A stretch of 16,759 nt of DNA from TWA4 sp051879215 (GTDB lineage Bacteria > Bacillota > Clostridia > Lachnospirales > Lachnospiraceae). Shown in pieces: positions 7,901 through 14,441 of this stretch; positions within the stretch are counted from its first letter, which is position 1; every line of letters begins with the position of its first letter. Below the pieces are notes generated by a model, which saw only the letters and a program-made list of their open reading frames with translations, had not been told where the DNA came from and made no database searches. Position numbers and translations under genes: made by a program. The stretch spans positions 1-16,759 of the forward strand of contig JBJELP010000050.1 in NCBI GenBank assembly GCA_051879215.1, read 5' to 3'.

Positions 7901-7919
7901 TGCTGACATCATGTCAGCA
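7901..7919. repeat. 19-bp perfect palindrome TGCTGACAT-C-ATGTCAGCA
   Basis: The arms 7901-7909 and 7911-7919 are perfect and surround a single C. It may act as a hairpin inside the candidate RNA or as a protein-binding site in DNA. Confidence 0.6.
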
Positions 7920-8066
7920 GGATATATGCCTACCCATCACATACATCGACTCCATATGTGTCTGAATATCCCATCTCTTTTGTTCTGTAATCTTACCTTC
8001 AACCGACATCCGTAATACATCCTGAGTCAACCCCCATACTGTCTCGTCTCTCTGCATTACTTTCAT
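7914..8066 (-). CDS. Doubtful 50-residue reading frame inside the candidate small RNA
   Basis: The frame opens with MKVMQRDETVWGLTQDVL and ends in GRHISC. The composition could suit a small helical protein and resembles nothing I recognise. No Shine-Dalgarno sequence precedes the ATG at 8066, and the start would lie only about 12 bases after the predicted transcription start. It is included because its ends fit within the promoter-terminator unit; chance occurrence is as likely. Confidence 0.2.
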   Translation of the reverse strand: MKVMQRDETVWGLTQDVLRMSVEGKITEQKRWDIQTHMESMYVMGRHISC

Positions 8067-8084
8067 GTACCATATCTTGACTTT

Positions 8085-8113
8085 ATTTTAACACACTTAG
8101 TTAAAACATACAA
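8085..8113 (-). promoter_or_regulatory. Sigma-A promoter on the minus strand with no recognised gene downstream
   Basis: TTGTAT (8108-8113) and TAAAAT (8085-8090) are 17 bases apart on the minus strand. The predicted start near 8078 would give a transcript ending at the 7779-7814 terminator. Confidence 0.55.
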
Positions 8114-8175
8114 CTCTTTTCCGAATTATTTTCATTTTTATTTGGCATTTTGCCAGATTCTCATTTTCATTGTTC

Positions 8176-8204
8176 TTTACAAGGACATCTGTCCCATTTA
8201 TAAT
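8176..8204 (+). promoter_or_regulatory. Sigma-A promoter of the lipoate-ligase-like gene
   Basis: TTTACA (8176-8181) and a perfect TATAAT (8199-8204) are 17 bases apart. The start point near 8211 leaves about 24 bases before the ATG at 8235. Confidence 0.75.
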
Positions 8205-8234
8205 GAAAAAAACTGTATTTGAGGTATGATTAAA

Positions 8235-8867
8235 ATGATAAAACGAATTCAAACTATTTCAAGCAACACCTTTTATCCCTATTTTAATCAGGCATTGGAA
8301 AAATATCTGTTTGATTCCATGGACGGGGAAACGGTTATTCTTTACCTCTGGCAAAATGAACAAAGTATCAGCTTCGGCTGCAGCCAGAGTCTGAAGAAAG
8401 ATGCTTCTGCACTTTCTTTCATCGAGGAGGGTGGATCTCCTGTCCGGAGATTATCTGAAGGCAGAACTGTTTTTCAGGACAGGGGTGATCTGAATTATTC
8501 CTTTCTTGCGCAAAAAGATCTGTTTGATACGGAAAAACAGTATCAGATTCTGACAGATGCCTGCCGGCAAATCGGACTGGATACAGCACATGCCGGTCCT
8601 GCCGGTCTGACCATCGACGGACAGCTTTTTTCTTTCAGCACATTTTATGCATCAGGTAATCGCTCCCTTCACCATGGTACGATGAAGCTGACCACCTTCT
8701 GTTCCTCTGTTTCTCCGGAAACCATGGAAAAGAGTCTGCTTCGGGCATTTGAAAATCAATACGGCCTTTCTGCAGAACCGATTTCAGCCGATGAACTGGA
8801 TTTTGCTGTTATTACTTCCTATGAAAAGATTTTTCGGGATGATTCCTGGATCAATGGACAGGAATGA
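8235..8867 (+). CDS. Lipoate-protein ligase-like protein (BPL/LplA/LipB fold), probably divergent or catalytically altered
   Basis: The 210-residue product has the order of LplA-type ligase motifs. These are an N-terminal YPYFNQALEKYLFD, LYLWQNEQSISFGCSQ near 37-51, PVRRLSEGRTVFQDRGDLNYSF (about 69-90), GLTIDGQLFSFS (about 124-135) and LHHGT (145-149). LplA proteins activate lipoate with ATP and attach it to a lysine of lipoyl domains such as GcvH. Here the usual RRLSGGGxV loop reads RRLSEGRTV. The usual DGKKFSGxA, with the catalytic Lys, reads DGQLFSFST, so the key lysine and two glycines appear lost. The usual C-terminal accessory domain is absent. The start at 8235 is chosen because GAGG (8221-8224) is spaced properly for it and too close to the ATG at 8226. 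It has its own promoter and terminator and stands alone. Confidence 0.75.
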   Translation: MIKRIQTISSNTFYPYFNQALEKYLFDSMDGETVILYLWQNEQSISFGCSQSLKKDASALSFIEEGGSPVRRLSEGRTVFQDRGDLNYSFLAQKDLFDTEKQYQILTDACRQIGLDTAHAGPAGLTIDGQLFSFSTFYASGNRSLHHGTMKLTTFCSSVSPETMEKSLLRAFENQYGLSAEPISADELDFAVITSYEKIFRDDSWINGQE

Positions 8868-8884
8868 TTCGGCTGATGAAGATG

Positions 8885-8923
8885 AAAAGACCGGAACCTC
8901 ATCTCTGAGAATCCGGTCTTTTT
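8885..8923. terminator. Bidirectional intrinsic terminator between convergent genes
   Basis: AAAAGACCGGA (8885-8895) and TCCGGTCTTTT (8912-8922) form an 11-bp stem with a 16-base loop. The T-run on the plus strand ends the lipoate-ligase-like gene. The A-run on the left arm gives a T-run on the minus strand, so it can also end the acsB-acsV-DUF3786 transcript. Confidence 0.85.
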
Positions 8924-8957
8924 ACGCTGATTTTTCTGTGAAAAATTGCTGCTTTCC

Positions 8958-9021
8958 CATGTTTTGCAAGTCCAAAAGTCATGTGTTTTCATGTAGTCAT
9001 GAAATACATAATCTTTTGACC
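8958..9021. repeat. Palindromic element A, related to element B at 11716-11793
   Basis: The element starts CATGTTTTG and ends CTTTTGACC. Inside are nested arms: AAAAG (8975-8979) with CTTTT (9013-9017), ATGT with ACAT, and TTTCATG (8987-8993) with CATGAAA (8998-9004) around TAGT. Aligned to element B, the first 36 positions match at 28 and the last 24 at 18. It begins ten bases beyond the stop of the DUF3786 gene. It could be a small dispersed repeat or a structured RNA element. Confidence 0.7.
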
Positions 9022-9031
9022 CTGCATCGTG

Positions 9032-9682
9032 TTATGCCAGTGCTTTCAGGTTGGTGATGGAAATATCACCTGCCACTGCCAGATCTTCTGCTTTGAATAC
9101 AGCACCGAAGTTATCGGAAAAAAGGATCTGTGCAGAGGGCTGGAATTCATCATCACCTTCCCAAAGGATGAATACCATAGTCAGGCCATCCAGAATATCG
9201 AATGCATATGCAACATCGCCCATTTTCATGGGTTTTGCTCCCATTTTTTCCATGGCGTTTTCAAACTTGCTGATCTTGAAACCAAAACCGAACTGCAGTC
9301 TGAAAATACATCTGCCCTGGAATTGCCGGAAATACAGTTCCCCATTGGGAATATCACGATATGTGACATACTGTCCGGCTGCCGGTACCATCGTACATTC
9401 TGTCAGAAAACGCAGAACAAAAATTTTGGTTTTATGAAATTCCAGCAGTGCATGGTAGGAATCATCGGATTCATCTGCTTTGCGGATTTCAAAATCCGGA
9501 AAACTGATGTAATATCCTTTTCCCATCACATTGATCCGAAACTCTGCGGTTTCTTCATTATAAGGAACGCCGGTACGATTTGAAATCTCCATGGGATCAC
9601 ATGCTTTATACACATCCAGATAGTGCTCCAGTGGTCTCATTTCAAGATTATCTTTGGCATAATCAAACTCTTTACTTTCCAT
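9032..9682 (-). CDS. DUF3786 domain protein linked to the acs cluster
   Basis: The 216-residue soluble protein matches the DUF3786 family by its recognisable blocks. These are DPMEISNRTGVPYNEETAEF near residues 29-48, QYVTYRDIPNGELYFRQFQGR near 104-124, and the C-terminal VFILWEGDDEFQPSAQILF and EDLAVAGDISI. The family's function is not established. It often occurs in anaerobes with corrinoid or Wood-Ljungdahl genes, which fits its position here as the last gene after acsV, 31 bases downstream. This suggests a role in corrinoid protein assembly, activation or methyl transfer, which is an inference from context only. GGAG lies about a dozen bases upstream of the ATG. No membrane segment or obvious metal motif is visible; only three cysteines occur, well apart. 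Confidence 0.82.
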   Translation of the reverse strand: MESKEFDYAKDNLEMRPLEHYLDVYKACDPMEISNRTGVPYNEETAEFRINVMGKGYYISFPDFEIRKADESDDSYHALLEFHKTKIFVLRFLTECTMVPAAGQYVTYRDIPNGELYFRQFQGRCIFRLQFGFGFKISKFENAMEKMGAKPMKMGDVAYAFDILDGLTMVFILWEGDDEFQPSAQILFSDNFGAVFKAEDLAVAGDISITNLKALA

Positions 9683-9713
9683 CGCTGTTTATTTCTCCTT
9701 CAGGTTACTTTGA

Positions 9714-11651
9714 TTAATCTTCCATATTCTGAACGGAAGGGAACAGGAAGATATCCGTATGTGGAATGAAACATGCAGCCGTAAAGGAATCCATATAACC
9801 GGGATGTGTACTCAGTTCCAGGTAAGTCATACTGCTTGCCAGTTCTGATACTTTCTCCTCTGCTTCATTGGATAACAGCATTGCATAAGCGCCTGCCAGT
9901 GAAGAGTTACCGATATATCTGTATTTCTCCAGCGGAATATCCGGAAGCATACCGATACGTACCGCATTTTTCATATTGATGCCGCTGCCGATACCGCCGG
10001 CTACGTATACATTGTCAACCATGGTCATATCAAAGTCAACGGATTCAACCAGAGAGATAATACCGGAATAAATTGCACCTTTTGCACGGATGAAGCTGTC
10101 GATGTCAACTTCATTGATTTCCACATCACGTACGGAACCAGTGTCTTCTTTGAATGCGATCACATAGCTCTTCATGTTATCTTCATCCACTTTTACACGT
10201 CTTCCTTCTCTGATAATCTGGCCCTTTGCATTGATGATACCGCAACGGAACATTTCTGCAATAATATCGATAATACCGGAACCGCAGAGACCAACAGGTA
10301 CCTGGCCTTCATCACCAATGATGGACAAAGTGGGTTCCATGGTTTCCTTATCAATTGTAATTGCTTCCACAGCACCGTCTGTTGCACGCATACCGCAGCT
10401 GATGTCACCGCCTTCAAAAGCAGGACCGGCGGAACATGCACAGCTCATCAGGAAATCGGAATTACCAAATACAATTTCTCCGTTGGTACCCAGATCGATA
10501 AATACGGAGGATTCTTCGCTGTTCCAGATACCGGATGCCAGTGTACCTGCAGTAATATCACCACCCACATAGCTGCCGATATTGGGAGCAAAAATGATTT
10601 CCGCACTGGGATTTACAATCAGATTCAGATCTTTTGCAACAATATCCTTCAAATGGAAAAATGCAGGAATATAGGGTTCCATACGAAGGGGATTTGCATT
10701 GATGCCCATGAACAGATGGTTCATGGTGGAATTAGATGCAAGGCTCAATCTGTATATCTGTGTGGTCTTAATACCAATGGATTTACACATGCCGGCAATC
10801 ATGGGATTTAATGTTTCGTCTATAATGGCTTTCTGCAGCTTTCTGATGCCGCCTTCCTTGGTCTGTTCCACAATACGGTTGATAACGTCAGCACCGTAAC
10901 GGATCTGACCGTTGCCGGCGGAACCTTTTGCAAGGATTTCACCGGTTTCCATATTGATCAGTACAGCAGATACCGTTGTTGTACCGATATCAATTGCAAG
11001 ACCGACTGCTCGTACATCCTCTGATGCAGGAAGAATATCATAAACAAAACATCCGTTTTCTGTCTTCTTAATTACCGCTTTAATCTGCCAGTTTGCATCA
11101 CGAAGAGCAGTGGAAATCTTTTTCATTACAAAGAAGGGAAGTTTTACTTCTTCCACCCCTGCAGCCTCCTGAATCGCCCAGACCAGACGTTCATTATCCG
11201 GCATCGTATCATCAAGGCTCGGTTCTGACATGGTGACTTCAATCACTTCCATATCATTGGTAAGTGCAATGCCGCTCTCTTCGATATCTGCTTTGATTTT
11301 TTCAAAAATTGCGATTTCTTCCGGTGAGCTCAGATCAGCTACTTTCATACGGCTCTTATATGCAGATGCAATATCCGGAACTTCAATTACGATATCTTCA
11401 TCTGCCACTTTGCTTACACATGCCAGTCTCCAGCCGGAAGCATATTCTTCGTCAGAAATATGCTGTGTTTTCGGTGATTCCAGAACACCGGAAACCAGTT
11501 TTACTTTACATTTACCACAGGTTGCATTTCCGGAGCAGGGAGCATCGATGGCAACATTGGCATCTCTGGCAATATCCAGCAGACGATCGCCTTTGTTTGC
11601 ATGGATGACAACGTCAGGGCTTCCGCTAATCTTAAAAATAATCTGTGCCAT
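9714..11651 (-). CDS. acsV: Reductive activator of the corrinoid iron-sulfur protein (RACo)
   Basis: The 645-residue protein has an N-terminal plant-type [2Fe-2S] ferredoxin domain with Cys39-x5-Cys45-x2-Cys48 and Cys78. A linker/middle region follows, then a C-terminal ASKHA-fold ATPase domain beginning at the phosphate-binding GLAIDIGTTTVSAV (from about 217). Further nucleotide-site segments are FIDLGTNGEIVFG, SCACSAGPAFEGG and NVYVAGGIGSG near 580. Such proteins use ATP to drive an electron onto the corrinoid iron-sulfur protein when its cobalt has been oxidised to Co(II), returning it to the active Co(I) state. Neighbouring acsB, acsE and acsC make the corrinoid iron-sulfur protein the likely target rather than an O-demethylase corrinoid protein. 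GGAGG precedes the ATG at 11651 by seven bases; the ATG at 11681 lacks a site. Length and layout are as expected for the family. Confidence 0.9.
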   Translation of the reverse strand: MAQIIFKISGSPDVVIHANKGDRLLDIARDANVAIDAPCSGNATCGKCKVKLVSGVLESPKTQHISDEEYASGWRLACVSKVADEDIVIEVPDIASAYKSRMKVADLSSPEEIAIFEKIKADIEESGIALTNDMEVIEVTMSEPSLDDTMPDNERLVWAIQEAAGVEEVKLPFFVMKKISTALRDANWQIKAVIKKTENGCFVYDILPASEDVRAVGLAIDIGTTTVSAVLINMETGEILAKGSAGNGQIRYGADVINRIVEQTKEGGIRKLQKAIIDETLNPMIAGMCKSIGIKTTQIYRLSLASNSTMNHLFMGINANPLRMEPYIPAFFHLKDIVAKDLNLIVNPSAEIIFAPNIGSYVGGDITAGTLASGIWNSEESSVFIDLGTNGEIVFGNSDFLMSCACSAGPAFEGGDISCGMRATDGAVEAITIDKETMEPTLSIIGDEGQVPVGLCGSGIIDIIAEMFRCGIINAKGQIIREGRRVKVDEDNMKSYVIAFKEDTGSVRDVEINEVDIDSFIRAKGAIYSGIISLVESVDFDMTMVDNVYVAGGIGSGINMKNAVRIGMLPDIPLEKYRYIGNSSLAGAYAMLLSNEAEEKVSELASSMTYLELSTHPGYMDSFTAACFIPHTDIFLFPSVQNMED

Positions 11652-11715
11652 TGTTCTTCCTCCATTTTTAGTTAAACGCACATTATCTACCCTTTACAGA
11701 GGGTGAAAGTTTTCT

Positions 11716-11793
11716 CATGTTTTGAAGGCCGCAAAGTCATGCTTTTTCACGCATGCCCTTTCGGGTATGCGTGAAAAACACAACTTTATGACC
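11716..11793. repeat. Palindromic element B upstream of acsV, related to element A at 8958-9021
   Basis: The core is a 16-bp stem with one G-T pair: TTTTTCACGCATGCCC (11743-11758) pairs with GGGTATGCGTGAAAAA (11763-11778) around TTTC. Outer arms AAAGT (11733-11737) and ACTTT (11783-11787) can extend it. Flanks CATGTTTTG on the left and TGACC on the right match element A. The stem is nine pairs longer than in element A. It lies about 65 bases before the acsV start, inside the acsB-acsV intergenic region, so it would be in the mRNA. No T-run follows on either strand, so it is not a standard terminator. Confidence 0.8.
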
Positions 11794-11819
11794 TAAATAT
11801 TATGATAAGTGCCCGGACA

Positions 11820-11834
11820 GGTATGCCTCATACC
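11820..11834. repeat. Small hairpin in the acsB-acsV gap
   Basis: GGTATG (11820-11825) and CATACC (11829-11834) are perfect arms with a 3-base loop. Together with element B and a weaker CTGTTT/AAACAG pair near 11848-11865 it makes the 260-base acsB-acsV gap rich in potential mRNA structure. No promoter stands out in this gap, so acsV is probably cotranscribed with acsB. Confidence 0.5.
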
Positions 11835-11911
11835 AACTATCGGCCTGTTTTCCATGAAACAGCAGGTTAATCGGTACGAGAACATACTATCTATTACAGA
11901 ACACTTAATCT

Positions 11912-14044
11912 TTACATAATTTCAGGTAATGACAGTGCAGGGTGATTTTTGGATGTCAGGAATTCCACAACTGCTTCTGAATCGGTGGCAATGGTTTCAT
12001 CACAGATCATATCTGAGAAATTATCAATTCCAAGGAGCTCTTTGGCTGTCTTATTCAGTCTGGGAGCCACATCATCCTTCAGTTCCTTAGGCATCCATAC
12101 GATTCTGGCGATACCACCTTCGGCTTTCACAAATTTTTTGGATGCAATGAAATGACGGCCATGACCCATGAAACCGGGAGTCTGTACACCGCCGCCTGTC
12201 ATGGAAGCCAGTTCACCAAAGGTCATACCGGTGGGAGTCATACCCTTAAACTCACGGTTGCAGATTACCACACCATTCGCTTCCGGCATGATACCACAGA
12301 TACATTCAAAACATCCACATGAAGTCATGGGATCAACCAGCAGTGAATACAGGGTAACATGTTCCAGTGCTCCGTGGCTTGCTTCATTTACCATACGGTC
12401 AGCATCGGGATAAATTCCCAGCAGCTCATCCTGGCAGCCTTCTTTGCTGATAACCTGACAGGGACCGGTGGGATCCAGCTCGTTGGTGGCCTTTGCATCC
12501 AGCCATGATACAGCACCGCAAAGTCCCAGTCTTTCAGGAGTTACAACACAGCAATGTGCAGGGGCAAAGGACTGACAGAGAATGCAGGTGTAGAACACAT
12601 CTACGGTCTCATCACTTAATGATTCCAGACGCTCATCTCTTGCATCATACTTGGGCATTGCCACAGTATCCAGAATTTCTTTTGCCTTATCTGCATCGGT
12701 ATAGAACGTAATCTGACATTTATCCACGACAGTATCAAAATCATTCATAATCATATCATACAGAACTTCCATGAAATCTTTCAGACGCAGACCGGCTGCA
12801 TACGCATCTTTACTGATACGGATACGGAACTGATTTCTCTGACCGGTATGCATAACACCTTCCATGTAGTTATACCATGTATGAATCTTACGCTCGATAA
12901 CCGATTCGAAATCTTCCTGCATTTTTTCGCCTGCCACTTCGATCACGCATGCCAGAGGAAGCTCAACCAGACCTTCACCATCAATATCGGGACCAATCAA
13001 AGTAAACTTCCGGTCTTCGATTTCCTCTTTGTTCTTCATCATAACAACTTCACATGTTGTATTCTTATGAGAACTCAATTCCGCATGCATATCATTTCGA
13101 CGGATAATTTCACCTTCGAATGCAGCTGCAAAAGCAACAGGAATCGGAATCTCTGTTACCTTAATCTTGATGTTTCTTAATTCCAGTGATTTTTTAACGG
13201 TCTCGTTATGATCCAGTACAGATTCCAGAGCACCGGGAACCTGATTTTCTGCAAGATCAATATCTGCAACTACAGGGAAACCGAGTGCAATTGCACCGGC
13301 ACCGGCAGAAACAACCACTTCATTTAAAGCACCGAATGTATTAACAAATGCAGGAACACGAAGTTTTGTATACTCCAGCAATGCAGCCAGATTGCCGGGT
13401 TCAATACCACCGAAAATCAATGCAGCACGGATTGCAACGGTAACAACATGAGTCACTGCAGTCACATCATGACCCAGAGGAATGACACGAAGTTCAAGAC
13501 CGATCTTTACACCGCCATCAATAACCTGATCGATTACATCGCCCACAAGGAAGGTCAGAATACCTTTACTCTGATAATCTTTTACAACCTTCACTGCATC
13601 TTCTGCATTGTCAGCTTTACCCAGAACAACTGCAACACCGGGGATATCTCCTGTTACCAGAGGAACACCCAGGGAACGAATGATGGGATCGCCTACAAAA
13701 CCAATACCGGTTTCATCTGCATAGGGATCCGCATTGTTCACAAACTTCAATGCTTCAATAATTTCAGCACCAACTGCAGTTGCCAGACCCGCATTTAATG
13801 CTTCACCAAGTTCCTCTTTATTGGAAATAAGGCTTTTTAAAACGCCAATACATGCGGGTAAATCACCTAAAGTTTTTACTTTTACTCCGGTTGCAGCGTA
13901 AATAGTAGGTAAGAAATAGGCTGTATCTCCAAATGAAATGGCCTGATCAGCACCGTATTTTGAGATCGCTTCATTAACTGCTCCCTCAGTCAAACCTGCA
14001 ACTGCATTGGAACCTGCATAAATTAAATCAGTTAATACACTCAT
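11912..14044 (-). CDS. acsB: Acetyl-CoA synthase, CODH/ACS complex beta subunit
   Basis: The 710-residue protein makes acetyl-CoA from CO, CoA and the methyl group carried by the corrinoid iron-sulfur protein. All ligands of the Ni-Ni-[4Fe-4S] A-cluster are visible. Cys487, Cys490, Cys499 and Cys509 (in CILCQSFAPAHCC and LGLCGAVSW) have spacing 3, 9 and 10. The C-G-C motif Cys576-Gly-Cys578 lies in SCGCFEC, 67 residues after Cys509. These spacings equal those of the Moorella enzyme. The N-terminal Rossmann-like domain that contacts the CO dehydrogenase subunit is present, and total length is close to the family's. I chose the ATG at 14044 because AAGGAGA lies just upstream; an in-frame ATG at 14125 has no site. 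It has its own promoter about 200 bases upstream and heads the acsB-acsV-DUF3786 unit. Confidence 0.96.
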   Translation of the reverse strand: MSVLTDLIYAGSNAVAGLTEGAVNEAISKYGADQAISFGDTAYFLPTIYAATGVKVKTLGDLPACIGVLKSLISNKEELGEALNAGLATAVGAEIIEALKFVNNADPYADETGIGFVGDPIIRSLGVPLVTGDIPGVAVVLGKADNAEDAVKVVKDYQSKGILTFLVGDVIDQVIDGGVKIGLELRVIPLGHDVTAVTHVVTVAIRAALIFGGIEPGNLAALLEYTKLRVPAFVNTFGALNEVVVSAGAGAIALGFPVVADIDLAENQVPGALESVLDHNETVKKSLELRNIKIKVTEIPIPVAFAAAFEGEIIRRNDMHAELSSHKNTTCEVVMMKNKEEIEDRKFTLIGPDIDGEGLVELPLACVIEVAGEKMQEDFESVIERKIHTWYNYMEGVMHTGQRNQFRIRISKDAYAAGLRLKDFMEVLYDMIMNDFDTVVDKCQITFYTDADKAKEILDTVAMPKYDARDERLESLSDETVDVFYTCILCQSFAPAHCCVVTPERLGLCGAVSWLDAKATNELDPTGPCQVISKEGCQDELLGIYPDADRMVNEASHGALEHVTLYSLLVDPMTSCGCFECICGIMPEANGVVICNREFKGMTPTGMTFGELASMTGGGVQTPGFMGHGRHFIASKKFVKAEGGIARIVWMPKELKDDVAPRLNKTAKELLGIDNFSDMICDETIATDSEAVVEFLTSKNHPALSLPEIM

Positions 14045-14246
14045 CTTCGTTCTCCTTTTCACAGATGTCTGATAGAAATATGCAAAAACACTGCGTTTCA
14101 TTATTGGGTCAATTTCCTGGCTCATGGAATATCATAATCGTATTTGAATATTTTTATCAGCAGAATATATTTGCACGTACGAACCAGTACGATGAAAAAT
14201 CAGTCATGTAATATGGCTTTTTAATTATTATTCAATGTACCGATGC
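14045..14246 (-). other. Long 5' leader of acsB
   Basis: About 200 bases separate the predicted transcription start from the acsB ATG. It is A+T-rich and contains one short inverted repeat, CGTAC/GTACG, at 14176-14191. I see no B12 box, T-box or other riboswitch hallmark. The last 81 bases are open in frame with acsB, but the upstream ATG at 14125 lacks a ribosome binding site. Confidence 0.45.
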
Positions 14247-14252
14247 ATGGCA

Positions 14253-14281
14253 AATATAGTTTACCATAAAACAAAAGTAAA
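14253..14281 (-). promoter_or_regulatory. Candidate sigma-A promoter of acsB
   Basis: On the minus strand TTTACT (14276-14281) and TATATT (14253-14258) are 17 bases apart. It lies just downstream of the acsE terminator, so acsB can be expressed separately from acsC-acsE. A second weaker pair starting with TTGCCA lies slightly downstream. Confidence 0.6.
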
Positions 14282-14291
14282 AGCACTCTTT

Positions 14292-14313
14292 TTTTGTGAA
14301 AAATCTCACAAAA
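14292..14313. promoter_or_regulatory. Crp/Fnr-type operator candidate upstream of the acsB promoter
   Basis: The site reads TTTTGTGA (minus strand 14313-14306), six bases, TCACAAAA (14299-14292). It contains an exact TGTGA-N6-TCACA, the known consensus of Crp-family regulators. Its centre lies about 56 bases upstream of the predicted start, roughly a class I activator position. The regulator is not in the window. Confidence 0.5.
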
Positions 14314-14320
14314 TCCAGTT

Positions 14321-14360
14321 AAAAAAGGAGCAGGAAATTCCATATAGAATTCCCCACTCC
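14321..14360 (-). terminator. Intrinsic terminator after acsE
   Basis: On the minus strand GGAGTGGGGAATTC (14360-14347) pairs fully with GAATTTCCTGCTCC (14340-14327), 14 pairs with three G-T, around a 6-base loop. TTTTTT (14326-14321) follows directly. It ends the acsC-acsE transcript about 80 bases after the acsE stop. Confidence 0.88.
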
Positions 14361-14441
14361 AAAATTCATGTCTTAAGAATCATTATTCAATTATGTATAA
14401 TTATCCTCAAAGATCAACCCTTGTTAAATTGCAGAATAATC

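Larger units (their letters stand above)
7779..8078 (-). ncRNA. Candidate ~300-nt orphan transcript (small RNA or upstream leader)
   Basis: This stretch lies between a good minus-strand promoter (8085-8113) and a strong minus-strand terminator (7779-7814). It contains a 9-bp palindrome at 7901-7919 that can fold as a hairpin with an 8-bp stem and 3-base loop. I recognise no known RNA family: no T-box consensus, no B12 box, no tRNA or 6S-like long helix. A 50-codon reading frame inside it (7914-8066) has no ribosome binding site. It may be a free small RNA, or a terminated leader that reads into oppA only under some condition. The limits are inferred from signals, not observed. Confidence 0.4.

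Noticed and set aside
11230..11706. 158-codon plus-strand reading frame
   Set aside because: It is antisense to the acsV ferredoxin region and Ser/Ile-rich, as expected of a shadow frame.
11716..11793. Element B as an intrinsic terminator between acsB and acsV
   Set aside because: The stem is strong, but no T-run follows it directly on either strand, and its relationship to element A points to a repeat.
14042..14125. 27-residue N-terminal extension of AcsB from the ATG at 14125
   Set aside because: There is no ribosome binding site at 14125, while the ATG at 14044 has a good one, and the family does not carry this extension.
14045..14246. Cobalamin or other riboswitch in the acsB leader
   Set aside because: I looked for a B12 box and long paired stems and saw none; only one short inverted repeat is present.
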